The notes: a model not told the origin generated them from the sequence alone. 5,606 bases of DNA from JAWVEV01 sp033856535 (GCA_033856535.1 JAWVEV010000165.1:1-5606); one strand, 5' to 3'; shown: positions 1 through 5,606, counted from the stretch's first letter. Made by a program: numbers and translations.

Positions 1-212
1 CGACCCCCGACCCGGTCGAGGTCGTGCCCGTCGCCGGCGGCCTGATCGAGTACCGCTTCGAAGCCCTCGAGCCCGGGGCCACCCTCGAGGCCTGGCTCAA
101 CTTCAACATCGACCACCAGGCCGAGCGCTTCCGCGTTCGCAGCCGCCTGCGCGCCGCCCTCGGGGCCGACACCCCGGTCGACCGCGAGATCTCGACCCTG
201 ATCCTCCCCTAG
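1..212 (+). CDS. C-terminal end of a probable exported beta-rich hypothetical protein (5' partial)
   Basis: The reading frame is open from the window edge (first full codon at position 3) to a TAG at 210-212, giving about 69 residues. Codons end almost uniformly in G or C, so the frame is coding. The start lies outside the window; the first ATG inside is an out-of-phase GTG-like internal Met position at best and need not be the start. The visible part alternates hydrophobic and charged residues (EYRFEAL, LEAWLNFNI, RFRVRSRL, then DREISTLILP at the end), which suggests a small beta-sandwich. From memory, actinobacteria often have a membrane-anchored protein with a similar ending next to YetF-type genes; that is recall, not a search result. 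No catalytic motif is visible. The next gene starts 9 bases downstream, so the two are probably co-transcribed and this protein may partner the YetF-like membrane protein. Confidence 0.7.
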   Translation, partial: TPDPVEVVPVAGGLIEYRFEALEPGATLEAWLNFNIDHQAERFRVRSRLRAALGADTPVDREISTLILP

Positions 213-221
213 GAACCGCCC

Positions 222-710
222 GTGGAACTGGTCATCCGGGCCGCCGTCCTCTTCCTCTTCCTGTGGCTGATGCTGCGGGCGATGGGAAAGCGCGAGCTGG
301 CCCAGCTCAACCCGTTCGAGCTGGTGCTCCTGATCGTGCTCGGCGACATGGTCCAGCAGGCGGTCACGCTGGAGGACCACTCGCTGATTGGCGCCGGCCT
401 GGTCGTGTCGACGCTGGCGCTCCTGACCGTCTTCACGTCCTGGCTCTCGTTCCGGTGGAACTGGTTCGCCCGTCTCTTCGAGGGCGTGCCGACGCCGGTC
501 TGGCGCAACGGGAAGCCGGTCGAGCGCACCCTGCGCCTGGAGCGCATCCGCATGGACGAGCTGCACGCCGAGGCCCGCAAGCAGGGCATCGGAGACATGC
601 AGGAGGTCTACCTGGCCACCCTCGAGGAGGACGGCTCCATCTCGTTCCTGAAGGTCGACCAGGCCCCCGACGAGGACGGCCAGGACCCGGACGACAAGTC
701 CGTCGTCTGA
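222..710 (+). CDS. YetF/DUF421 family membrane protein
   Basis: This is a complete protein of 162 residues with the order usual for the YetF (DUF421) family. Three hydrophobic segments (about residues 4-20, 32-48 and 56-76) are followed by a cytoplasmic domain at about 85-147. The family signature after the first segment is clear: RAMGKRELAQLNPFELVLLI at residues 19-38, with GDMVQQAV at 41-48. VWRNGKPV (93-100) begins the cytoplasmic domain and LEEDGSISFLK (134-144) ends it. The last 15 residues or so are very acidic (EDGQDPDD) and probably disordered. The family is widespread in bacteria but its biochemical role is poorly defined, so I assign none. The start is a GTG with only weak purine content before it and follows the previous stop by 9 bases, which suggests translational coupling. 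The 3' end overlaps a possible opposite-strand gene. Confidence 0.93.
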   Translation: MELVIRAAVLFLFLWLMLRAMGKRELAQLNPFELVLLIVLGDMVQQAVTLEDHSLIGAGLVVSTLALLTVFTSWLSFRWNWFARLFEGVPTPVWRNGKPVERTLRLERIRMDELHAEARKQGIGDMQEVYLATLEEDGSISFLKVDQAPDEDGQDPDDKSVV

Positions 711-823
711 CGGATCGGCGCGAGCGCCGGCGGGGCCGGCGGCGCCGGCGGGGCGGAATCGGCCGGCGCGGCGGCGGCCCCCAGCGCCAGGCTCAGCAGG
801 GCGACCAGCACGGCCCGCGTCAT
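608..823 (-). CDS. possible small secreted Ala/Pro-rich protein
   Basis: This minus-strand frame encodes 71 residues. It opens like a Sec signal peptide: Thr-Arg after the start Met, a hydrophobic core (AVLVALLSLALGAAAA, residues 4-19) and a likely signal peptidase site near APADS. A proline/alanine stretch with three PPA units follows (about residues 25-33), then a Ser-rich tail. A purine-rich GAGGGG lies 8 bases before the ATG, a plausible ribosome binding site, and the first 38 codons use mostly G/C at third positions. Against it, the last third (608-710) is antisense to the end of the YetF-like gene, so that tail may be accidental or the gene may be eroded. There is no recognisable family. 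If real, it is exported and divides the YetF-like gene from the divergent operon that starts at 943. Confidence 0.4.
   Translation of the reverse strand: MTRAVLVALLSLALGAAAAPADSAPPAPPAPPALAPIRQTTDLSSGSWPSSSGAWSTFRNEMEPSSSRVAR
716..729. terminator. short GC hairpin after the YetF-like gene
   Basis: Five bases after the TGA, CGGCG (716-720) can pair with CGCCG (725-729) across a CGAG loop. There is no T-run after it, so it is at best a weak or Rho-assisted terminator. Such short stems arise easily by chance in DNA this rich in GC. Confidence 0.22.
727..753. repeat. three tandem copies of a 9-bp unit
   Basis: The units are CCGGCGGGG (727-735), CCGGCGGCG (736-744) and CCGGCGGGG (745-753); the middle copy differs at one base. 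Read on the minus strand in the frame of the possible secreted protein, each unit adds Pro-Pro-Ala, so copy number changes would keep that frame. The array lies just after the YetF-like gene and outside any plus-strand gene. Confidence 0.75.
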
Positions 824-930
824 CGGAAGGTCCCCTCGCCGTGGCCCATGCTCCCCGGTTCGGCATCCGATGCGGGTGGGCTTGACCGTCGGGGCGGCCC
901 GTTTCGGCGGCCCGGAGGGCCTCGCGCGCC

Positions 931-942
931 TACACTTGTGAC
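931..942 (+). promoter_or_regulatory. leaderless-type promoter (-10 element) of the 943-3790 operon
   Basis: TACACT at 931-936 fits the actinobacterial -10 pattern TANNNT. It ends 6 bases before the GTG at 943, so transcription would begin at or next to the start codon. No Shine-Dalgarno sequence precedes this GTG, as expected of a leaderless mRNA. No convincing -35 hexamer is seen at 16-18 bases upstream; a TTGACC at 882-887 is too far away (43 bases) to pair with this -10. The rest of the 824-942 region holds two small inverted repeats, GCATC-C-GATGC around 863-873 and GGCCC-GGA-GGGCC at 909-921, which could be operator-like or chance. Confidence 0.5.
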
Positions 943-2079
943 GTGAGCGAGCGGACCGCCGCCAAGGCCGGACTCACCGAGGGCCCTGACGACCCGCTGC
1001 GCGCGTCGGCGAACCTGGGCCTGTACGTCACGCGCGAGCGGCTCGAGTCCGTGCCCGCGGGGCGCCGCGCGGAGTACACGCGCGCGGTGGAGGAGTTCGC
1101 GGCGCGCAAGTACCAGCTGGGCGTCGAGGTGGCGCGCCAGCTGCCGGCGATCCTGACCGACCCGGACCCGGAGATCGCCGAGCGCTACCTCGCCGAGGTC
1201 CGCGCGATCGCCGACGCCGACTGGCGCGCCGGGGTCCAGGCGGCGAAGTTCCTTCAGCACCTGCAGTCGGCCGACGACGCCGAGGTGGCCCAGGGCTACC
1301 GGCGCATCGTGATCGAGGCCGTCACGCTGGCCCCCGAGGCGAGCGACGCGGACGGCGCCGAGGCCGAGCTGGCCCGGCTCGAGCGCGAGCTGGCCGACGC
1401 GCAGGGCCACTTCCAGCGGGCCGAGGCCCTTCGGGTGGAGCTCGGGCGCCGGCGCGGCCGCCAGGACCGCCGCCAGGAGCACGCGGTGCGGCTGGCCGAG
1501 ACGCTGCCCGTGGCGCTCGCCGCCGTGGCGCCGTCGATGCGGAGCGCGATGGCCGAGCAGGTGCGCCTGGTCGCCCAGGCCGACCCCGAGGCGGCCGTCG
1601 CCGCGGCGATCACGCTTCGGGAGCTGCTGGGCAAGCGCCTGTCGCCGCCCGGCGCGGCCGAGTGGGTGGCCCGCGGCATGGAGATCCTCGAGCGCAACGC
1701 CGAGGTCGGCCGCGGCTTCTTCCGCCTGGCCACCAAGCAGGCGCTCCAGACCCTCGACGAGCTGCGCGAGGGCGTCCCGCTGCGCCAGGTCGCGCGCGTG
1801 CTGAAGCTCTACGCCACCGCGCTCTCGGGTCGCGAGGTCGCGATCCGGACCGCCGAGGAGATGAGCTCCGCCGGCACCTACGGCGCGGAGTACATCGTGC
1901 TGCCGCCCGAGATGCGCTTCTTCGACGACGACGAGCGCAACTTCATCGCCTACAAGGTCGCCACCGCGCACGGCGCGGGCCGGATCGAGTTCGGCACCTA
2001 CGACTTCCAGCTGGCCGCGATCGCCGAGACCGTCTCGGGCCTGCGCCGGCGCTACCCCGACCGGGACGCGCCGGGGTGA
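943..2079 (+). CDS. NorD/CbbO-like helical-repeat protein lacking a VWA domain
   Basis: The product is 378 residues, almost wholly helical, with no signal peptide or membrane segment. Residues 41-110 and 180-305 look like tandem helical repeats (for example the VEVARQLPAIL and AVRLAETLPVAL helices), separated by a highly charged, probably coiled-coil stretch at about 139-180. Residues 238-355 resemble the region just before the von Willebrand A domain of NorD/CbbO-like proteins: WVARGMEILE, GFFRLATKQALQTLDEL, VARVLKLYATALSGREVAI, YIVLPPEMRFF, then ERNFIAYKVATAHGAGRIEF. I recognise this pattern from memory without alignment. Members of that family work with MoxR-type AAA+ ATPases to activate metalloenzymes, and normally continue into a VWA domain with a DxSxS metal site. 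Here the protein ends about 25 residues after that block and no DxSxS motif is present. The GTG start is chosen for the -10 element beside it. The stop overlaps the next start as GTGA. Confidence 0.85.
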   Translation: MSERTAAKAGLTEGPDDPLRASANLGLYVTRERLESVPAGRRAEYTRAVEEFAARKYQLGVEVARQLPAILTDPDPEIAERYLAEVRAIADADWRAGVQAAKFLQHLQSADDAEVAQGYRRIVIEAVTLAPEASDADGAEAELARLERELADAQGHFQRAEALRVELGRRRGRQDRRQEHAVRLAETLPVALAAVAPSMRSAMAEQVRLVAQADPEAAVAAAITLRELLGKRLSPPGAAEWVARGMEILERNAEVGRGFFRLATKQALQTLDELREGVPLRQVARVLKLYATALSGREVAIRTAEEMSSAGTYGAEYIVLPPEMRFFDDDERNFIAYKVATAHGAGRIEFGTYDFQLAAIAETVSGLRRRYPDRDAPG

Positions 2080-2771
2080 GCGCCCCGGCCGCGATCGACG
2101 CTCGCGCGGCGGCGGCCTGGATGCGGGGCAACCCCGGGCGCCGCGAGGAGCTCCTGCACGAGCAGGGCGCCGACGCGTCCTCCCCCGCGGGCGACGCGGC
2201 CATCGCCGCCAACCTGCGCTTCCTGGCCGAGGGCCTGGCGCAGGCCGCCGACGGGCCGCTCGCCGAGGTGCTCGGCCGCTTCGCGGCCAACCTTCCGGCG
2301 AGCCTCCCGGCCCGCGCAGACCACCTCGAGGACGCGCTCAAGCGGCAGGACGAGCTGAGCGTCGAGGAGGCCACGCGCCAGTTCGGCCCCTCGGTGCCCC
2401 AGGACCCGGAGTTCCGCGCCACGCTGGCGCGCCGCGCGCGGCTGGCCGCATGGGGCGAGGTGTTCGTGGCCTGCCTGGCGGACCACCTGGACGAGGACGG
2501 CCCGCTGGCCGAGGTCGCCCCCCGCCTGGAGGACGCGGTGGCCCACTGGATGGCCGCCCGCCAGGACGCGCTCGCCAGCGCGATCTTCGCGATCGACAAG
2601 CGCGCCAAGCAGGCCGCCATCGCCCGCGGCGGCCCGCACGCGGTCGATGACCCCGAGACCGTGAACAGCATCGGCCAGGCGGCCTCGGTGCAGGGGCACA
2701 CGCTCTTTCTGGCGGAGGCGCTGGCCGCCGCCCTGTCCGGCGGACGCGAGCAGGACGCCGCCGCGCGGTGA
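2076..2771 (+). CDS. unrecognised helical protein, translationally coupled
   Basis: The product is 231 residues of unrecognised family. The start is the GTG at 2076-2078, which shares bases with the preceding TGA at 2077-2079 (GTGA); the frame remains open upstream but that part is antisense-like shadow inside the previous gene. The protein is rich in Ala, Glu, Arg and Leu and predicted helical throughout, with no signal peptide, membrane segment, Cys pair or VWA motif. Recognisable stretches are ANLRFLAEGLAQAADGPLAE (45-64), a charged middle section (ADHLEDALKRQDELSVEEAT, 81-100), WGEVFVACLADHLDEDGPLA (126-145) and SAIFAIDKRAKQAAIARGG (168-186). It has one Cys (133). The overlaps on both sides suggest production in step with the NorD-like protein, and perhaps a complex with it. 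That partner role is inference from position alone. Confidence 0.85.
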   Translation: MSAPAAIDARAAAAWMRGNPGRREELLHEQGADASSPAGDAAIAANLRFLAEGLAQAADGPLAEVLGRFAANLPASLPARADHLEDALKRQDELSVEEATRQFGPSVPQDPEFRATLARRARLAAWGEVFVACLADHLDEDGPLAEVAPRLEDAVAHWMAARQDALASAIFAIDKRAKQAAIARGGPHAVDDPETVNSIGQAASVQGHTLFLAEALAAALSGGREQDAAAR

Positions 2772-3790
2772 GCATCCCGCAGGTCGGCGCCTTCTTCGCG
2801 CCGACCCACGACACCCCGGACCACATCGCGCTGGCCGAGTCGCTCGGCTTCGCCTCGGCGTGGGTCTACGACTCGCCGCTGCTCTACGACGACCCGTTCG
2901 TCACGCTGGCCCGCGCGGCCGAGCGGACGTCGTCGATCGGGCTCGGCGTGGGCGCCCTGGTGCCCGGGCTGCGGACCCCGGTCGCGACCGCCGCGGCGCT
3001 CCGCTCGCTGGCGGCGCTGGCGCCGGGCCGCCTGCGCGCCGCCGTCGGCGCCGGCTTCACCGGCCGCTTCACCCTCGGCCTGCCGCCGGTCTCGCTGAGG
3101 CGCCTCGAGCGCGAGGTGCGCGACCTGCGCGCGCTGGTGCGCGGCGAGGCCGCCGAGCACCCCGAGGGCGGCGCGACCATCGCGCCCATCCCCGTGCGCG
3201 GCGCCCCGGCCGGCGCGGACCTGCCGATCTACGTGTCCTGCCGCGGGCCGAAGGCGCAGGCGCTGGCCGGGCGGCTGGGCGACGGGGCGCTGACGGGGAT
3301 CTTCTCTCCGGGAGGCCTGGGGGCCATCCGGGCCGGCGTCGGCCCGGACATGCCGCTCGCCGTGCACGCGATCGCGGCGGTGGCGGAGGAGGGCGAGCCG
3401 CTCGACTCGCCGCGCCTGCGGGCGGCGGTGGGGCCGGTGATCGGGGTGGCCTTCCACGCCTTCGCCGAGCAGCCCTGGCGGGTGGAGGGCCTGGACGCCG
3501 AGGCGCGCGCCGCCGCGGAGGACTACATGGCGTGGGCGGCGGAGCTGCCCGCCGGCCGGCGCCACCTGGAGCTGCACCGCGGCCACCTGATCGAGCTGGT
3601 CCACGAGCGCGACCGGGAGCTCGTCACCCCCGAGAACATCCGGCGCTTCTCCTTCTGCGGGACGGCGGAGGAGCTGCGCGGGCGGGCGGCCGAGCTGGCG
3701 GAGATGGGCGCCGGCGAGCTGTTGCTGCAGCCGGGCGGCGACGTGCCGGACGAGCTGCGCCGCCTGGCGGAGGCCCTGCTGCCGGCGTAG
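2768..3790 (+). CDS. LLM class (luciferase-like) flavin- or F420-dependent oxidoreductase
   Basis: The product is 340 residues, the usual size for the bacterial luciferase-like TIM-barrel superfamily. Seen in order: the first strand and helix with AESLGFASAWVYDSPLLYDD (23-42), the second-barrel block TSSIGLGVGALVPG (54-67) and RTPVATAAALRSLAAL (69-84), the cofactor-side segment PGRLRAAVGAGFTGR (86-100), the later strand LPIYVSCRGPKAQALAGRLG (152-171), and a C-terminal FCGTAEELRGRAAELAEMGA (296-315). The GAGFTGR stretch is typical of F420-type members such as methylenetetrahydromethanopterin reductase relatives, but FMN use cannot be excluded, and the substrate is unknown. It is probably cytosolic. 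The GTG start overlaps the upstream stop (GTGA at 2768-2771), so it is translationally coupled to the preceding gene. A redox enzyme linked to a NorD-like protein is unusual; the pairing may be functional or only transcriptional. Confidence 0.92.
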   Translation: MSIPQVGAFFAPTHDTPDHIALAESLGFASAWVYDSPLLYDDPFVTLARAAERTSSIGLGVGALVPGLRTPVATAAALRSLAALAPGRLRAAVGAGFTGRFTLGLPPVSLRRLEREVRDLRALVRGEAAEHPEGGATIAPIPVRGAPAGADLPIYVSCRGPKAQALAGRLGDGALTGIFSPGGLGAIRAGVGPDMPLAVHAIAAVAEEGEPLDSPRLRAAVGPVIGVAFHAFAEQPWRVEGLDAEARAAAEDYMAWAAELPAGRRHLELHRGHLIELVHERDRELVTPENIRRFSFCGTAEELRGRAAELAEMGAGELLLQPGGDVPDELRRLAEALLPA

Positions 3791-3815
3791 TGGCCGAGGC
3801 GGACGAGTCGTCGTA

Positions 3816-3839
3816 GGGTCCGCGCGTCGGCGCGGAACC
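3816..3839. terminator. strong hairpin between the oxidoreductase and CYTH-CHAD genes
   Basis: TCCGCGC (3819-3825) pairs perfectly with GCGCGGA (3830-3836) across a GTCG loop. Beyond one mismatch, GG (3816-3817) pairs with CC (3838-3839). No T-run follows. The hairpin lies 2 bases before the ribosome binding site of the CYTH-CHAD gene, so it could terminate the upstream operon or shape the 5' end of the downstream message. A weak -10-like TAGGGT (3814-3819) lies at its left edge. Confidence 0.45.
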
Positions 3840-3841
3840 GT

Positions 3842-3847
3842 GGAGGG
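3842..3847 (+). promoter_or_regulatory. ribosome binding site of the CYTH-CHAD gene
   Basis: GGAGGG lies 4 bases before the ATG at 3852. It fixes this start. It is the only strong Shine-Dalgarno site before a plus-strand gene in the window, which indicates that this gene is translated independently of the coupled operon upstream. Confidence 0.8.
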
Positions 3848-3851
3848 CTGA

Positions 3852-5351
3852 ATGGGCGCCAAGCTGAGCTCGAACCGGGAGACCGAGGCCAAGCTGGCCG
3901 TGCCGGACCGCTTCGCGATGCCGGACCTCGATGGCGTCGCGGGGCTGCGCGCGCGGCCGCTGCCGGTGAAGGAGCTCGACGCGCGGTACTACGACACGCC
4001 CGACCTGCGGCTGGCGCGCCGCGGGATCACGCTGCGCCACCGCGACGGCGACGTCGTGCCGTGGACGCTCAAGCTGCCGGAGGACGACGGCTCCGGGCCG
4101 CTGCGCCGGCGCGAGCTGAGCGTGCCCGGCGAGCCCGGCGACGTGCCGGACGACCTCGCCGCGCTGGTCACCGCCCAGGTCCGGCGCGCGTCGCTCGACC
4201 AGGTGGCGCGGCTGCGCACCACCCGGGCCGGGGTGCAGCTCGTGGACGCCGAGGGGGTGCCGGTGGCCGAGGTGGTCGAGGACGACGTGGAGGTGGAGGG
4301 CGGCCCGCGCGGGTCGTCGCGGATCCGCGAGGTCGAGGTCGAGGTGCTGGACGGCGCGCCCGACGGGCTGCTGGACGCCCTGGTCAAACGGCTCCGCAGG
4401 GCCGGCTGCCACCCCGGCGAGCGCCGGCCGAAGCTGGTGCAGGCCCTCGGCGCGCGCGCCGAGGCGGCCCCCGACGGCGCCGTCGACGCGCTCGGCACGG
4501 CGCCGACCGCGGCCGAGGTGCTCCGGGCCGCGATCGCCGGCTCGGTGGGGCGGGTGCTGCGCCACGACGCCGGCGTCCGGCTGGGCGACGACCCCGAGGA
4601 CGTCCACCAGGCCCGGGTCGGCGCGCGCCGCCTCCGCTCGGACCTGCGCACCTTCCGCGCCCTGCTCGACCCGGCCTGGCTCGAGGAGCTCACCGGCGAG
4701 CTTCGCTGGCTGGGCGAGGTGCTCGGCGCCGTGCGCGACGCCGACGTCCTGGGCGAGCGCCTGGCGCGCCAGGGCGCGGAGCTGCCCGTCGAGGACGCGA
4801 TCGGCGTCAGGAACCTCCTCCAGCGGCTCGAGCGCGACCGCGAGATCGGCCGGCTCCGCCTGCTCGAGGCCATGCGGAGCGAGCGCTACCTGGAGCTGCT
4901 GGACCGCCTGGTCGGGGCGGCGCGGGCCCCGCACACGCTGCCCGAGGCCGACCTGCCGGCCGCCAAGGTCCTCCCCGGGCTGGTGCGCAAGCCCTGGCGC
5001 CAGCTGCGCCGCGAGGTGCGCGCGCTGGCCGCGGACCCGCCGGACGAGGCGCTCCACCGGGTGCGCATCCGCGCCAAGCGGGCGCGCTACGCGGCCGAGG
5101 CCGCCCGGCCGGTCGCGGGGAGCCGCGCGGCCCGCCTGGCGCAGCGGATCGCCGACGTGCAGGGGGTGCTCGGCGACCACCAGGACGCCGCCGTGGCCGA
5201 GGCGTGGCTGCGCGCCCACAGCCGGGGCGCGGCGCTCGTCGCCGGGGAGCTCGTCGCGGCCCAGCGGGCCGAGCGCGCCGCCCTGCGCGCGGCCTGGCCG
5301 GACGCCTGGCTGGCGGCCGACGACAAGAAGCTCAGGAAGTGGCTTAGCTGA
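3852..5351 (+). CDS. CYTH-CHAD fusion protein (triphosphate tunnel enzyme domain plus CHAD domain)
   Basis: The product is 499 residues with two domains. CYTH (about 8-200) starts with the diagnostic ExExK (E10, E12, K14) and continues with RYYDTP (45-50), LRHR (61-64), WTLKLP (71-76), RRREL (85-89), alternating acidic strands at EDDVEVE (143-149) and REVEVEV (159-165), and K194; these basic and acidic residues line the tunnel that binds triphosphate and metal. CHAD (about 220-490) has its two characteristic His/Arg helices, HQARVGARRLRSDLRTF (252-268) and HRVRIRAKRARYAAEA (402-417), plus VRDADVL (294-300) and LGDHQDA (440-446). The E. coli triphosphatase YgiF has the same fusion, and CHAD proteins are known to associate with polyphosphate granules. 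The likely role is therefore hydrolysis of inorganic triphosphate or handling of polyphosphate in the cytoplasm; the exact substrate is inferred. All key CYTH residues I can identify are present. Its 3' end overlaps purF by 8 bases. Confidence 0.95.
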   Translation: MGAKLSSNRETEAKLAVPDRFAMPDLDGVAGLRARPLPVKELDARYYDTPDLRLARRGITLRHRDGDVVPWTLKLPEDDGSGPLRRRELSVPGEPGDVPDDLAALVTAQVRRASLDQVARLRTTRAGVQLVDAEGVPVAEVVEDDVEVEGGPRGSSRIREVEVEVLDGAPDGLLDALVKRLRRAGCHPGERRPKLVQALGARAEAAPDGAVDALGTAPTAAEVLRAAIAGSVGRVLRHDAGVRLGDDPEDVHQARVGARRLRSDLRTFRALLDPAWLEELTGELRWLGEVLGAVRDADVLGERLARQGAELPVEDAIGVRNLLQRLERDREIGRLRLLEAMRSERYLELLDRLVGAARAPHTLPEADLPAAKVLPGLVRKPWRQLRREVRALAADPPDEALHRVRIRAKRARYAAEAARPVAGSRAARLAQRIADVQGVLGDHQDAAVAEAWLRAHSRGAALVAGELVAAQRAERAALRAAWPDAWLAADDKKLRKWLS

Positions 5352-5606
5352 CGGGCGCCGGCTCGCGGGCCGGCGCCTCGAAGCGCAGCTTGGTCGTGCG
5401 GTCCGGGAGCGCGATCGGGTACTCGCCGGTGAAGCACGCCCGGCAGTAGGTGCTCGAGGGGCGCCCGACCGCGCGCTCGAGGCCGTCCAGCGACAGGTAG
5501 GCGAGGCTGGTCGCGCCCGTGATGGCGGCGATCTCCTCGACCGAGTGGTTCGCCGCGACCAGCTCGTCCCGGCTGGCCATGTCGATGCCGTAGAAGCACG
5601 GCCAGC
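5344..5606 (-). CDS. purF: amidophosphoribosyltransferase, C-terminal part (5' end beyond window)
   Basis: The minus-strand frame runs from the window edge to a TAA (5346-5344), giving 86 full codons. PurF catalyses the first step of purine synthesis, making 5-phosphoribosylamine from PRPP and glutamine. The visible part matches the family C-terminus: WPCFYGIDMASRDELVAANH, then HSVEEIAAITGATSLAYLSL and YCRACFTGEYPIALP. The Cys of PCFYGID (5598-5596) and the CRAC pair (5445-5443 and 5436-5434) correspond to three of the four [4Fe-4S] ligands of the Bacillus subtilis enzyme, so this is the iron-sulfur, not the E. coli, type of PurF. The N-terminal Ntn-hydrolase glutaminase and most of the phosphoribosyltransferase domain are outside the window. 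The gene converges on the CYTH-CHAD gene. Confidence 0.95.
   Translation of the reverse strand, partial: WPCFYGIDMASRDELVAANHSVEEIAAITGATSLAYLSLDGLERAVGRPSSTYCRACFTGEYPIALPDRTTKLRFEAPAREPAPVS
5354..5377. terminator. strong hairpin at the CYTH-CHAD/purF convergence
   Basis: GGCGCCGGC (5354-5362) pairs perfectly with GCCGGCGCC (5369-5377) across a six-base loop, starting 3 bases after the CYTH-CHAD stop. It lies inside the last codons of purF and could act on transcripts from either side. No T-run follows on either strand, so if it terminates it does so without the classical U-tract, as is common in actinobacteria. Confidence 0.5.

Noticed and set aside
882..936. TTGACC (882-887) as the -35 partner of TACACT (931-936)
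   Set aside because: The spacing is 43 bases, far from the usual 16-19.
263..946. Plus-strand frame running through the YetF-like gene into the intergenic region
   Set aside because: It is an Arg/Gly/Pro-rich frame overlapping a clearly recognised membrane protein. It has no support of its own.
820..1971. Minus-strand open frame of 383 codons opposite the NorD-like gene
   Set aside because: It is low-complexity Arg/Gly/Leu/Ala/His sequence. The plus-strand frame has the coherent codon bias, promoter and GTGA coupling.
2079..2771. A missing VWA domain hidden by a frameshift after the NorD-like gene
   Set aside because: No DxSxS-type motif appears in the frame that follows. That frame also has its own coherent coding pattern and a proper GTGA junction, so a simple sequencing or frameshift error is unlikely.
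1943..3892. Minus-strand open frame of 649 codons
   Set aside because: It is antisense to the three coupled plus-strand genes. Its product is Arg/Ala/Gln/His-rich low-complexity sequence with no family motif, as expected of a stop-free shadow frame in very GC-rich DNA.
3624..5219. Minus-strand open frame of 531 codons
   Set aside because: It is antisense to the oxidoreductase 3' end and the CYTH-CHAD gene, which have clear domain motifs. The composition is again shadow-like and no start signal is seen.

Overview
The window is very GC-rich DNA (roughly three quarters G+C). Nearly every codon of the real genes ends in G or C, GTG starts are common, neighbouring genes overlap tightly, and one gene appears to be leaderless. 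This fits a high-GC actinomycete. The Thermoleophilia/Solirubrobacterales type is my impression only, since nothing here fixes the taxon. There are no rRNA, tRNA, CRISPR or insertion-sequence signals.

Layout. (1) Positions 1-710, plus strand: the 3' end of a gene for a probably exported beta-rich protein, then 9 bases later a complete YetF/DUF421-type membrane protein. (2) Positions 608-942: a possible small secreted Ala/Pro-rich protein on the minus strand, overlapping the YetF-like gene tail to tail, followed by a 119-bp region between divergent starts that holds a leaderless-type promoter. (3) Positions 943-3790: three plus-strand genes joined by two identical GTGA stop/start overlaps. They encode a helical-repeat protein resembling the part of NorD/CbbO-like proteins that precedes their von Willebrand A domain, an unrecognised helical protein of 231 residues, and a luciferase-like (LLM class) flavin- or F420-dependent oxidoreductase. 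(4) Positions 3791-5351: a hairpin, a good ribosome binding site and a CYTH-CHAD fusion protein (triphosphate-tunnel enzyme domain plus polyphosphate-associated helical domain). (5) Positions 5344-5606, minus strand: the C-terminal end of PurF (amidophosphoribosyltransferase), converging on the CYTH-CHAD gene with an 8-base overlap of 3' ends and a strong hairpin at the junction.

The least ordinary part is the three-gene unit 943-3790. Its first product looks like a NorD-type protein that stops where the VWA domain would normally follow, no MoxR-type ATPase lies beside it, and it is coupled to an orphan helical protein and a redox enzyme. The YetF-like gene, the CYTH-CHAD gene and purF are ordinary genes with no evident functional link to that unit.
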